NCBI GenBank assembly: GCA_023257525.1
Contig: JALRCB010000057.1
Location: forward strand, 1-6,262
Direction: 5' to 3'
Source of the DNA: Candidatus Nanopelagicales bacterium
GTDB lineage: Bacteria > Actinomycetota > Actinomycetes > S36-B12 > UBA5976
DNA length: 6,262 bases
A program made the translations under genes and the position numbers. Of this stretch, positions 1 through 6,262 are shown piece by piece. How positions within the stretch are numbered: position 1 is the first letter of the stretch; each line of letters opens with the position of its first letter. The notes beneath the pieces are model-generated. The model made no database searches. It had not been told where the DNA came from and saw only the letters and a program-made list of their open reading frames with translations.

Positions 1-1150
1 CCAACCGGGCCGAACTGCCGGTTTCAGTGAAAGCAACCACGCTAACCGCATGTACGTGACTTGCCACATCTACAGCAGCTAGACACATCGCTTTTGCTGT
101 ATCGCCTTGGGCGTCATCGGCAAGCTTCGGTAAAGACTCCAGAGCTTCAGTTTCGATGTGAGTAATGATTCGACTCATGGTTTGCACTACGTGAATTGGA
201 TCAATTCCAACACTGGTTTCGCCGGAAAGCATTAATGCGTCGGCGCCATCGAGGACAGCATTTGCAACGTCACTAGCTTCAGCGCGAGTTGGTCGGTTAG
301 AACCAATCATCGATTCAAGCATTTGAGTTGCGACAATTACTGGCTTGGTTGCAGCGCGGGCCAATTCGATTGCGCGCTTTTGTACCATCGGCACTTGTTC
401 CAGCGGAAGCTCTACACCTAGATCACCACGTGCCACCATGATTCCATCGAACGCATCGATGATCGCCTGCAAGTTATCGACAGCCTGTGGCTTTTCAATT
501 TTGGCGATAACCGGAATGCGACGACCTTCCTGATCCATGATCTTATGAACATCGGCAACATCAGCTGCGCTTCGGACAAAAGAAAGTGCGATCATGTCAA
601 CGCCCTGCTTGAGAGCCCAGCGCAAATCTGAAATATCTTTTTCGGATAGCGCTGGAACGCTAACTGCAACACCTGGCAGATTTATTCCCTTGTTGTCGCT
701 TACCGTTCCAGCTTCAGTAACGCGCGTTTGCACAGAGTCAGAAGTAACTTCCAGAACTTCTAAACCGACTTTGCCGTCATCAATCAGAATGCGATCGCCA
801 ATCTTGCAATCACCAGGCAAGCCTGAATAAGTAGTGCCACAGATAGTTGCATCGCCAGCAACATCGCGAGTTGTGATCGTAAATGAATCGCCCAGATGTA
901 GTTCTACTGGACCAGATGCAAATCGACCCAACCTGATTTTTGGTCCTTGTAAATCTGCAAGGATTCCAACACCTTTGCCAGATTCGTTTGAAGCTGCACG
1001 AACCATTTCATATGAACGAGCATGATCTGCTTGCTCACCATGAGAAAGATTAAGTCGCGCAACATTCATGCCAGCTGCGACAAGATTCTTGATGATTTCA
1101 GGGGAAGCAGTAGCCGGACCTAACGTGCAAACAATTTTCGCGCGGCGCAC
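1..1150 (-). CDS. pyk: Pyruvate kinase (3' end missing at window edge)
   Basis: Cytoplasmic enzyme making pyruvate and ATP from phosphoenolpyruvate and ADP, the last step of glycolysis. The window holds 383 codons; family members are usually about 470-480 residues, so most of the C-terminal domain is outside. The N-terminal substrate motif has R32, N34, S36 and H37 (MNVARLNLSHG), followed by the DLQGPKIR motif (66-73) that leads into the B domain. The catalytic core reads AKIEK with K217 and E219, then MVARGDLG with metal ligand D243, then T275 in VATQMLES, then NRPTRAEASDVANAVLDG. The frame is uninterrupted. I start it at a GTG (1150-1148) because the next residues, RRAKIVCTLGPAT, match the usual N terminus and an AGGA (1160-1157) sits 6 bases upstream. 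It lies 47 bases after lgt, so it may be co-transcribed with it or have its own weak promoter in that gap. The identification is firm; only the exact start is less certain. Confidence 0.97.
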   Translation of the reverse strand, partial: MRRAKIVCTLGPATASPEIIKNLVAAGMNVARLNLSHGEQADHARSYEMVRAASNESGKGVGILADLQGPKIRLGRFASGPVELHLGDSFTITTRDVAGDATICGTTYSGLPGDCKIGDRILIDDGKVGLEVLEVTSDSVQTRVTEAGTVSDNKGINLPGVAVSVPALSEKDISDLRWALKQGVDMIALSFVRSAADVADVHKIMDQEGRRIPVIAKIEKPQAVDNLQAIIDAFDGIMVARGDLGVELPLEQVPMVQKRAIELARAATKPVIVATQMLESMIGSNRPTRAEASDVANAVLDGADALMLSGETSVGIDPIHVVQTMSRIITHIETEALESLPKLADDAQGDTAKAMCLAAVDVASHVHAVSVVAFTETGSSARL

Positions 1151-1156
1151 AATTTT

Positions 1157-1160
1157 TCCT
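1157..1160 (-). promoter_or_regulatory. Ribosome binding site of pyk
   Basis: AGGA on the minus strand, 6 bases before the GTG at 1150. It decides the start, since no ATG lies near the conserved N terminus of the protein. Confidence 0.7.
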
Positions 1161-1166
1161 AACCAG

Positions 1167-1193
1167 AGATTACTTCTAGTTTACCGACTGCAA
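1167..1193 (-). promoter_or_regulatory. Possible weak promoter before pyk
   Basis: In the lgt-pyk gap the minus strand reads TTGCAG (1193-1188), a 15-base spacer, then TAATCT (1172-1167), which fits the TANNNT form of a -10 box. The -10 ends 16 bases before the GTG. The spacer is short and the -35 match is partial, so this is only a candidate. Readthrough from lgt is equally possible. Confidence 0.22.
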
Positions 1194-1197
1194 GAAG

Positions 1198-2187
1198 CTA
1201 TCGCTTTGGTTTGGCCCGACGTCCGCGTGGTTTGGATGCGCTGGCCTGAACTGAAGATGAACTATTGGTAAGCGATTCTGAATTTTCGGAAACATTTTCG
1301 CTTGGTGAAACTGGAACAGCTGCTGCTACCACTGGTTCTTGGCCTTGGATCACTAGTTTTCCGCCAGACATAAGTTCGCGCCCTGGATTCTTTTCACTTG
1401 ATCGCACTAAGTAAAGCAGTGCTAAAGCTCCAATAATTAATGCGGTCCAAACATTGAAGCGAAGTCCAAGTATGTGGCGGGCATCATCTATTCGCATGGT
1501 CTCGATCAAGCCACGAGCGGCGCAGTAAAGCGCAGCATAGAGCGCGAATACTCGACCGTGTCCCATGACATAACGCTTGTCTGCCCACATAATAAAGAAC
1601 CCGATTGCTACGCAAGCAAGTGCTTCATACAGAAACGTTGGGTGGAAGGTTTCAAATTGCGTGAATTCAGTTGGTCGGTTTTCCGTGGCAATTTCTAGGC
1701 CCCAAGGCAACGTAGTTGGCCGACCAAAAAGTTCTTGATTGAACCAGTTGCCTAGTCTGCCAATGGCTTGGGCAAATGCAATGCCTGGAGCAATTGAATC
1801 TGCAAAAGGTGCAAATGGAACTCCGAGTCGCTTAGCCCCGATCCAAGCACCTACTCCGCCAAGAGCTAAAGCTCCCCAGATTCCTAGGCCACCTTCCCAA
1901 ATTCGAAAAGCTCCTAAGAAGCCCTTGCCACCTTCGCTGAAGTAAAGTTCCCAGTCAGTTGCCACGTGATAAATCCGGCCACCGATAATTCCAAATGGCA
2001 CTGCCCACATTGCAATGTCCGCGACTTGTCCATCGAGTCCACCACGTGCAATCCAGCGCTTATTTCCTAGCCAAACCGCAACGAAGATTCCAAGCAAGAT
2101 AAAGAAGGCGTAAGCCCGTAGCGGAACTGGTCCAAGTTGCCAAACGCTTTGCGAAGGACTCGGAATAAAAGCTGGAATGAGAAGCAT
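1198..2187 (-). CDS. lgt: Prolipoprotein diacylglyceryl transferase
   Basis: Integral membrane enzyme that moves a diacylglyceryl group from phosphatidylglycerol to the lipobox cysteine of prolipoproteins, the first step of lipoprotein maturation. The N terminus FIPSPSQSVWQLGPVPLRAY is typical of actinobacterial Lgt and carries Y26. The family signature GRLGNWFNQELFG is at 143-155, with R144, N147 and E152 matching the essential R143, N146 and E151 of E. coli. R225 and E229 correspond to the second conserved Arg/Glu pair. The E. coli H103 position appears to be W104 (GGLGIWGA), as in other Gram-positive forms. About seven hydrophobic segments cover residues 22-262. Residues from about 265 form a Ser/Glu/Pro/Ala-rich tail ending in a basic stretch (RGRRAKPKR), an extension also seen in other actinobacteria. 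The ATG is 16 bases after the dsbA stop and has no clear Shine-Dalgarno sequence, so initiation may rely on coupling. Confidence 0.97.
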   Translation of the reverse strand: MLLIPAFIPSPSQSVWQLGPVPLRAYAFFILLGIFVAVWLGNKRWIARGGLDGQVADIAMWAVPFGIIGGRIYHVATDWELYFSEGGKGFLGAFRIWEGGLGIWGALALGGVGAWIGAKRLGVPFAPFADSIAPGIAFAQAIGRLGNWFNQELFGRPTTLPWGLEIATENRPTEFTQFETFHPTFLYEALACVAIGFFIMWADKRYVMGHGRVFALYAALYCAARGLIETMRIDDARHILGLRFNVWTALIIGALALLYLVRSSEKNPGRELMSGGKLVIQGQEPVVAAAVPVSPSENVSENSESLTNSSSSVQASASKPRGRRAKPKR

Positions 2188-2203
2188 TGTTAAGTTAAAT
2201 CAC

Positions 2204-3013
2204 TTAGCTCTTGGTAGCAGCTTCGATAGCTGCAGTGAGCTGAGCAGGATCAAACAAAACTTCGCCACTCAATTCCGTGCCATCAAGAAGTCCAGTAGGT
2301 GTAGATGACACGCCTTCGGAATCAAAAGCATCGTATGAGTTTGCAACCCAACCGGCATACTTTTCTGAAGTTAAGCACTCAGTGAACGTATCGAGTTCGG
2401 CACCAGTTATGCCAGATGATTCTGCAATTGAAACCAAGGTGTCATTCGAGAAACCTGTTCCCTCTTCAGCTGGTTGGTTTGAGAACACGCCTGCGTGAAA
2501 CTTCTCTGCAGCTCCCGCGTCAACTGCACAGCCAAATGCCATGGTTGCACGCTGGGAAGAATTTGGATTTCCAGCTGCGGTATTTGAAGAAAGTAGATTC
2601 TTATCCAAGAAAATTGTTGGACGATATTCAACGCGAACTTTTCCAGCGTCAATTAGACCTTGAATCGCAGCACCTGAGGCTTCTTCAAAACGGGCACAAG
2701 CTGGGCACTGGAAGTCTTCCCATAGTTGAAGGACTGGAATCTTGTCAGCATCTGTTGCAGTCCAAGCCGGTCCAACTTTTACGCCGTAAGTATCAGAAGT
2801 AACGCCAGTTGGCAGAGCTGCATCTGTAGGTACTACTGCATCCTTATTCGAAAGAACTGGAATCGCTATCAATGCGGCCATAACCGCGACTACAACGAGA
2901 CCACCGATGATGCGGATCTTTCGCTGACGCTTTTGTTCAATTGCAGCGGCTTCCTGACGAGCTGCAGCGGCGGCGGCTTTGGCGGCTTTGGCACTCATGT
3001 TTTCTTGTGGCAC
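2204..3013 (-). CDS. Membrane-anchored DsbA-like thioredoxin-fold protein
   Basis: Predicted extracytoplasmic thiol-disulfide oxidoreductase held in the membrane by an N-terminal anchor. Residues 7-32 are rich in Ala, Gln, Lys and Arg and probably form a cytoplasmic helix. A single hydrophobic segment follows at about 34-54, and its preceding basic cluster (QKRQRK) predicts the C-terminal domain outside. The thioredoxin domain begins near residue 77, with the active site CPAC (C103, C106) in WEDFQCPACARFE and the cis-proline loop SSTPTG (P239). A second cysteine pair, C162 and C213, is spaced as in mycobacterial DsbA, where such a pair forms a structural disulfide. There is no lipobox. The GTG start is chosen because GGAG lies 5 bases upstream; an ATG at 2998 would drop only five residues and has weaker upstream sequence. 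The gene sits between trpA and lgt, which suits a role in exported protein folding. Whether it oxidises, reduces or isomerises cannot be told; no DsbB or VKOR partner gene is in the window. Confidence 0.9.
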   Translation of the reverse strand: MPQENMSAKAAKAAAAAARQEAAAIEQKRQRKIRIIGGLVVVAVMAALIAIPVLSNKDAVVPTDAALPTGVTSDTYGVKVGPAWTATDADKIPVLQLWEDFQCPACARFEEASGAAIQGLIDAGKVRVEYRPTIFLDKNLLSSNTAAGNPNSSQRATMAFGCAVDAGAAEKFHAGVFSNQPAEEGTGFSNDTLVSIAESSGITGAELDTFTECLTSEKYAGWVANSYDAFDSEGVSSTPTGLLDGTELSGEVLFDPAQLTAAIEAATKS

Positions 3014-3018
3014 GAAAA

Positions 3019-3022
3019 CTCC
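3019..3022 (-). promoter_or_regulatory. Ribosome binding site of the dsbA-like gene
   Basis: GGAG on the minus strand, 5 bases before the GTG at 3013. It favours that GTG over the internal ATG at 2998. Confidence 0.75.
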
Positions 3023-3065
3023 ATTAATTAAGGTTGCTATTCAAGTGAAAACTTACGTTCTCTTA

Positions 3066-3094
3066 ATTATGTCGCACTTTTTCAAGTGCTGGAA
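3066..3094 (-). promoter_or_regulatory. Possible promoter before the dsbA-like gene
   Basis: CATAAT (3071-3066) on the minus strand matches five of six -10 consensus bases. The hexamer 17 bases upstream, TTCCAG (3094-3089), is a poor -35. A start just downstream would give a leader of roughly 45-50 bases. The element overlaps the hairpin region of this spacer, so structure and promoter may be linked. This is speculative. Confidence 0.2.
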
Positions 3095-3107
3095 CTTGCG
3101 AAAAAGT
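3074..3107 (-). repeat. Overlapping alternative hairpins in the trpA-dsbA spacer
   Basis: Read on the minus strand, two stems share sequence and cannot form together. The first is GCACTT (3089-3084), loop GAAA, AAGTGC (3079-3074): a perfect 6-bp stem with a GNRA-type tetraloop. The second pairs ACTTTTTC (3107-3100) and AAG (3097-3095), with a 2-base bulge, against CTTGAAAAAGT (3086-3076): 11 pairs around an 8-base loop. The second is longer but AT-rich. No run of U follows either, so neither is a classical intrinsic terminator. A role as an mRNA-end stabiliser for trpCBA, a processing site, or an attenuator-like element are all possible; chance is not excluded. Confidence 0.5.
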
Positions 3108-3115
3108 AAGCAAAT

Positions 3116-3895
3116 TTAGCGGGCTAAGCCCTTAGAAAGAGCCTGCGCTAACACCTTCGCGCCAGCTGCGCCATCCTTCTTGATCGCGGTAACAAAAGCG
3201 CTACCCACAATGACGCCGTCAGCATATTGGGCAATCTCATGAGCCTGTTCTGGTGTGGAAACACCAAGGCCAACAGCTACTGGCAGATCGCTATGTCGTC
3301 GGACTTTCGCAACAAGCCCTTCAATCGCATCTGAAATTGAAGTGCGAGCGCCGGTAACTCCCATTACTGCGCCGGCATAGATGAAGCCAGTAGTTGCGTT
3401 TGCCACTTTTGCAATTCTTTCGTCGGAACTGGAGAGTGCAACCAAGAAAACTCGATCAACATCATTTGAATTAGTTGCCAAGATCCAGTCTTCGGCTTCT
3501 TCTGGAGTTAGGTCAGGTGTAATAACGCCAACACCACCGGCAGCATGGAAGTCAGACGCAAAAGAATCCACACCATATCGCTCAATTGGATTCCAGTAAG
3601 ACATAACAAGTGCTGGCACGCCAAGGTCTGCGACTCGCTTAACTGTGTTAATTACAGTTGCTGATTTTGTGCCACCTTCAAGTGAAATATTCACTGCATC
3701 CTGGATTGTTGGGCCATCCATTACGGGATCGCTGTATGGAAACCCAATTTCAACGATATCAACGCCGCCTTCAACCATTGCTGCAATACATTCAACTGCG
3801 CCATCTTCAGTTGGATAGCCAGCAGGCAAATATGCAATCAGTGCCGCCCGATTTTCAGACTTAGCGCGCGCGAATGCATCGTGCAACAAACTCAT
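3116..3895 (-). CDS. trpA: Tryptophan synthase alpha subunit
   Basis: Cytoplasmic TIM-barrel subunit that cleaves indole-3-glycerol phosphate to indole and glyceraldehyde 3-phosphate, passing indole through a tunnel to the beta subunit. It has 259 residues, near the usual length. Catalytic E49 (VEIGFPYSDP) and D60 (VMDGPTIQDA) fall at the same numbers as in the Salmonella enzyme. The loop-6 region reads YAGAVMGVTGARTS (173-186), and the phosphate-binding segments VGLGVSTPEQA and VIVGSAFV follow. The segment VALSSSDERI has Leu where many relatives have Pro (APSSTDER), a mild variation. The ATG overlaps the trpB stop as ATGA (4 bases), a standard sign of translational coupling that suits a 1:1 complex. 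GGA lies 8 bases upstream inside trpB. The gene is followed by a 102-base spacer. Confidence 0.98.
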   Translation of the reverse strand: MSLLHDAFARAKSENRAALIAYLPAGYPTEDGAVECIAAMVEGGVDIVEIGFPYSDPVMDGPTIQDAVNISLEGGTKSATVINTVKRVADLGVPALVMSYWNPIERYGVDSFASDFHAAGGVGVITPDLTPEEAEDWILATNSNDVDRVFLVALSSSDERIAKVANATTGFIYAGAVMGVTGARTSISDAIEGLVAKVRRHSDLPVAVGLGVSTPEQAHEIAQYADGVIVGSAFVTAIKKDGAAGAKVLAQALSKGLAR

Positions 3896-5100
3896 AGATT
3901 GATTCCAAAGTATTTCGCGGCGGTCTCGACATCCTTGTCGCCACGACCGGAAAGATTAATCAAGATGATTGCGCCCTCGCCAAGTTCTTTACCAATCTCA
4001 ATTGCGCCAGCCAATGCGTGCGCAGTTTCGATGGCAGGAATGATTCCTTCTGTCTCACAAAGCAACTTAAATGCGTTCATGGCTTCAACATCGGTAACGG
4101 AGCGATATTCCGCTCTACCAATATCAGCTAAGTACGCATGCTCCGGACCAACACTTGGATAGTCCAAGCCGGCAGAGATGGAATGGCTTTCGATAGTTTG
4201 GCCGTCATCATCTTGCATGATGTAAGAGCGTGCGCCGTGCAGAACTCCGACTGCGCCACCTACGATTGTTGAAGCGTGGCGACCAGTTTCAATACCGTCA
4301 CCACCAGCTTCTAGTCCTAGTAGGCGAACATCAGCATCGCCAATGAAAGCGGTGAAGATTCCGATTGCATTTGAGCCGCCGCCAACGCAAGCTGCAACTA
4401 CATCAGGCAAGCGACCGTAACGACTAAGCATCTGTTCGCGGGATTCATCTCCAATGATGCGATGGAAGTCACGAACCATTTCTGGGAATGGTGCTGGACC
4501 AGCAACTGTGCCAAGCATGTAATGCGTGGTTTCTACATTTGCAACCCAATCGCGCATGGCTTCGTTAATTGCATCTTTAAGAGTGCGACTACCGATAGTT
4601 ACCGGTACGACCGTTGCGCCAAGAAGTTTCATGCGCGCAACGTTTAGAGCCTGACGCTTAGTGTCTTCCTCGCCCATGTATACAACGCACTCAAGACCAA
4701 GTAACGCTGCAACAGTTGCAGTAGCAACACCATGTTGTCCGGCTCCAGTTTCGGCAATTACTCGGGTTTTGCCCATGCGCTGAGTTAGCAGACCCTGGCC
4801 TAGAACGTTGTTGATCTTGTGTGATCCTGTGTGGTTCAAGTCTTCGCGCTTTAACAGGATAGTTGCGCCGCCAGCATGTTCAGCAAATCTCTTTGCCTCA
4901 GTGATTGGGCTCGGGCGACCCGTGTAATTAACCTGCAAATCACGAAGCTGCTTTAAGAAACTTGGATCTACGGATGCTTTGCGGAATGCCTCGTCTAATT
5001 CATCGAGAGCTGCCATTAAGGCTTCAGGTACGAAGCGACCACCGAATTTTCCGAAGTGGCCGCGCAGATCTGGCACTGATACAACATCATTTGCTGTCAT
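3892..5100 (-). CDS. trpB: Tryptophan synthase beta subunit
   Basis: PLP-dependent cytoplasmic enzyme that joins indole and L-serine to make L-tryptophan as part of the alpha2beta2 complex. At 402 residues it has the normal length of the TrpB1 type that pairs with TrpA. The N terminus contains FGKFGGRFVPEALM (16-29). The PLP lysine is K95 in HTGSHKINN (90-98) and the catalytic glutamate is E117 in AETGAGQHG. The cofactor phosphate loop is GGGSNAIG (240-247), and S384 lies in LSGRGDKD near the C terminus. The ATG is 11 bases after the trpC stop. AGGA (5113-5110) overlaps that stop and lies 9 bases upstream of the start, so the start is well supported. No residue expected to be essential is missing. 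Confidence 0.98.
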   Translation of the reverse strand: MTANDVVSVPDLRGHFGKFGGRFVPEALMAALDELDEAFRKASVDPSFLKQLRDLQVNYTGRPSPITEAKRFAEHAGGATILLKREDLNHTGSHKINNVLGQGLLTQRMGKTRVIAETGAGQHGVATATVAALLGLECVVYMGEEDTKRQALNVARMKLLGATVVPVTIGSRTLKDAINEAMRDWVANVETTHYMLGTVAGPAPFPEMVRDFHRIIGDESREQMLSRYGRLPDVVAACVGGGSNAIGIFTAFIGDADVRLLGLEAGGDGIETGRHASTIVGGAVGVLHGARSYIMQDDDGQTIESHSISAGLDYPSVGPEHAYLADIGRAEYRSVTDVEAMNAFKLLCETEGIIPAIETAHALAGAIEIGKELGEGAIILINLSGRGDKDVETAAKYFGINL

Positions 5101-5111
5101 TTGCGCCAGTC

Positions 5112-5930
5112 CTAAGAACGATTCAATAAGAATTTTTCACGGGCCCGAATTCCCGCCTGAGACCATTCTCTGACAGTTTCGCTCGGAGTACCACCCGTGA
5201 CTAAGGCCTCACCGACAAGTACTGCTCTGGCACCACTTAAAACCAAGGCTTCCACTTGATCGGTAGTCGAAATCCCAGACTCTGCAATGGCCAAAATCTC
5301 ATTTGGGATTTGCGGAATTAAGTTGTGGCAGACGTCCAAACTAACTTCCAGGGTCTTTAAGTTGCGGGCATTAACGCCTATGAGTTTTGGATTAATCGCT
5401 AAGGCTCGGTGTAGTTCTGGCTCATCATGAACTTCAACTAGAACTGACATGCCAAGTTCATCGGCTAGTTGATTCAATTCTGAAAGTTGAGAATCCGACA
5501 ATCCGGCCACGATTAGCAGAATTACATCGGCGCCATGCGCTCGAGCTTCCCACACTTGATATTCATCAACCATGAAGTCTTTGCGCAAAATTGGTATTGA
5601 GACTTTGCGTCTAACTGCATCAAGGTCAGAAAGATTGCCGTTGAATTTGCGCTGCTCGGTCAGAACGCTAATTATTTGCGCTCCCCCAGCCTGATACGCC
5701 ATCGCTAATGAAGCTGGATCGGGAATATCTGAAAGGTGACCTTTGCTTGGACTTGCGCGCTTTACTTCCGAAATGACGCTGAAGGAATTCTTAAGGAGTA
5801 GGTCTGCAGCCGGCAATGCACGTGGCACTTCATTGACTTGAATTTTTAGATCATCTAGTGAAACTGAGTTTTTTCGCACCGCAAGGTCTTCTTTAACTCC
5901 CTGGATGATTGAATCCAGAACAGAAGTCAT
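5112..5930 (-). CDS. trpC: Indole-3-glycerol phosphate synthase
   Basis: Cytoplasmic TIM-barrel enzyme that closes the indole ring, converting 1-(2-carboxyphenylamino)-1-deoxyribulose 5-phosphate to indole-3-glycerol phosphate, which TrpA then uses. It has 272 residues, so it is a single-function TrpC with no TrpF fusion. The catalytic set seen in archaeal and bacterial homologues is complete: E55 and K57 with SPSKG (60-64), the LTEQRKFNG loop (90-98), K117 in LRKDFM, E166 in VEVHDE, N187 in GVNARNL, and E217-S218 in AESGI. The ATG is preceded by GAAAGG (5942-5937) at 6 bases. It is separated by 68 bases from the upstream membrane protein gene and by 11 from trpB. trpF is not nearby; in many actinobacteria PriA (HisA-like) supplies that step, which is likely but not shown here. 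Confidence 0.98.
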   Translation of the reverse strand: MTSVLDSIIQGVKEDLAVRKNSVSLDDLKIQVNEVPRALPAADLLLKNSFSVISEVKRASPSKGHLSDIPDPASLAMAYQAGGAQIISVLTEQRKFNGNLSDLDAVRRKVSIPILRKDFMVDEYQVWEARAHGADVILLIVAGLSDSQLSELNQLADELGMSVLVEVHDEPELHRALAINPKLIGVNARNLKTLEVSLDVCHNLIPQIPNEILAIAESGISTTDQVEALVLSGARAVLVGEALVTGGTPSETVREWSQAGIRAREKFLLNRS

Positions 5931-5998
5931 GTTGTGCCTTTCTTGGGGACTAGCAGCGCCTAAGGCCGAAAATCTGTCCTAATCAGCTTTCGAAAAAA

Positions 5999-6199
5999 CT
6001 ATTTTTGTTTGCCGTAGCCCATTAGCGCTAGAACTTTGCCGGCAATGCCTGCAACTGGAAGCAAAGCGATGCCGATCCAGAAAACCATTGGCGACGCAAT
6101 TACAACACCGATACATCCGACTAAGAAGGCGATCATTGCAATAGACACTGCAGTCCATGCCGCTACGGTGTGACCGTGATCTGCGTGTGAGTCTGACAT
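5999..6199 (-). CDS. HGxxPAAW-family small membrane protein
   Basis: A 66-residue protein of the actinobacterial HGxxPAAW family, which has no established function and is commonly found next to trpC. The motif here is HGHTVAAW (residues 9-16), with Val where the family name has Pro. A His/Asp-rich N terminus is followed by two hydrophobic stretches, about 17-35 and 38-58, predicting two membrane helices joined by a very short turn, and a short basic tail (GYGKQK). I chose the ATG at 6199 over the in-frame ATG at 6229. An AAGGAG (6210-6205) lies 5 bases before 6199, inside what would otherwise be coding sequence, and the motif then sits close to the N terminus as expected. Its place at the head of the visible trp run suggests co-expression with tryptophan synthesis, but a role there is inference only. 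Confidence 0.88.
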   Translation of the reverse strand: MSDSHADHGHTVAAWTAVSIAMIAFLVGCIGVVIASPMVFWIGIALLPVAGIAGKVLALMGYGKQK

Positions 6200-6204
6200 T
6201 GGTT

Positions 6205-6210
6205 CTCCTT
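6205..6210 (-). promoter_or_regulatory. Ribosome binding site of the HGxxPAAW gene
   Basis: AAGGAG on the minus strand, 5 bases before the ATG at 6199, the strongest Shine-Dalgarno sequence in the window. It settles the start in favour of the shorter protein. The remaining bases to the right edge contain stops in two frames, consistent with the end of an upstream gene, but too little is visible to name it. Confidence 0.8.
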
Positions 6211-6262
6211 CTAGCGAATCTTTCTTCATTCTAAATGTTAGCGGGATGAGTTCTCGATTGTC

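Noticed and set aside
1..60. pyk as a truncated pseudogene
   Set aside because: The frame is intact and reads FTETGSSARL into the window edge, which is the normal C-terminal domain sequence; the gene is cut by the window, not broken.
1173..1197. CTTCT/AGAAG inverted repeat after lgt as a terminator
   Set aside because: Only 5 pairs around a 15-base loop with no following U run, so it is not credible as an intrinsic terminator.
3148..3895. Unusual residues in TrpA as a sign of altered function
   Set aside because: E49, D60 and the phosphate-binding segments are intact; the Leu for Pro change in VALSSSDERI and the AGAVMGVTG loop are within ordinary family variation.
3881..4162. Plus-strand open frame antisense to trpB, as a possible gene
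   Set aside because: It lies wholly opposite a strongly conserved gene, shows no recognisable domain, and resembles other antisense frames produced by the codon use of the real genes. The other plus-strand frames across pyk, lgt, dsbA, trpA and trpC were dismissed for the same reason.
5931..5998. Possible trp attenuator or leader peptide before trpC
   Set aside because: The 68-base gap has no short frame with Trp codons and no strong stem followed by a U run; only 4-bp matches such as GGAC/GTCC and a TTTCGAAA palindrome were found. The T run just after the upstream stop has no stem before it.
6200..6229. Longer 76-residue form of the HGxxPAAW protein starting at 6229
   Set aside because: The extra ten residues would contain the strong AAGGAG ribosome binding site of the start at 6199, and no comparable site precedes 6229.

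Overview
The window is a compact, entirely minus-strand run of housekeeping genes from what looks like an actinobacterium of moderate GC. The best guess is a freshwater actinobacterium of the acI/Nanopelagicales type. This rests on three things: an HGxxPAAW-family membrane protein directly before trpC, a run of trpC-trpB-trpA-dsbA-lgt-pyk, and a base composition clearly lower than that of most actinomycetes. The lineage is an inference from gene order and composition; there is no rRNA or other taxonomic marker here.

In the direction of transcription (right to left) the layout is as follows. A 66-residue HGxxPAAW membrane protein (6199-5999) is followed after 68 bases by trpC (5930-5112). After 11 bases comes trpB (5100-3892), which overlaps trpA (3895-3116) by 4 bases. 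A 102-base spacer with two competing hairpins follows, then a membrane-anchored DsbA/thioredoxin-fold protein (3013-2204). After 16 bases comes lgt (2187-1198), and after 47 bases pyruvate kinase pyk (from 1150, cut by the left edge of the window). No gene was found on the plus strand; open frames there lie antisense to the conserved genes.

Functionally there are three blocks. The trp block supplies the last steps of tryptophan synthesis: indole-glycerol phosphate synthase, then the alpha2beta2 tryptophan synthase. trpF is not in the window; in actinobacteria its job is usually done by PriA. The dsbA-lgt block concerns exported proteins: an extracytoplasmic thiol-disulfide protein, and the enzyme that attaches the lipid anchor to prolipoproteins. 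pyk is the final step of glycolysis. Short gaps suggest one long transcript or two to three overlapping ones, with possible internal promoters before dsbA and before pyk.

Every enzyme keeps its recognisable catalytic residues and no gene inside the window is broken. I did not find a new system here. The points most worth a second look are the alternative hairpins between trpA and dsbA and the uncharacterised HGxxPAAW protein.
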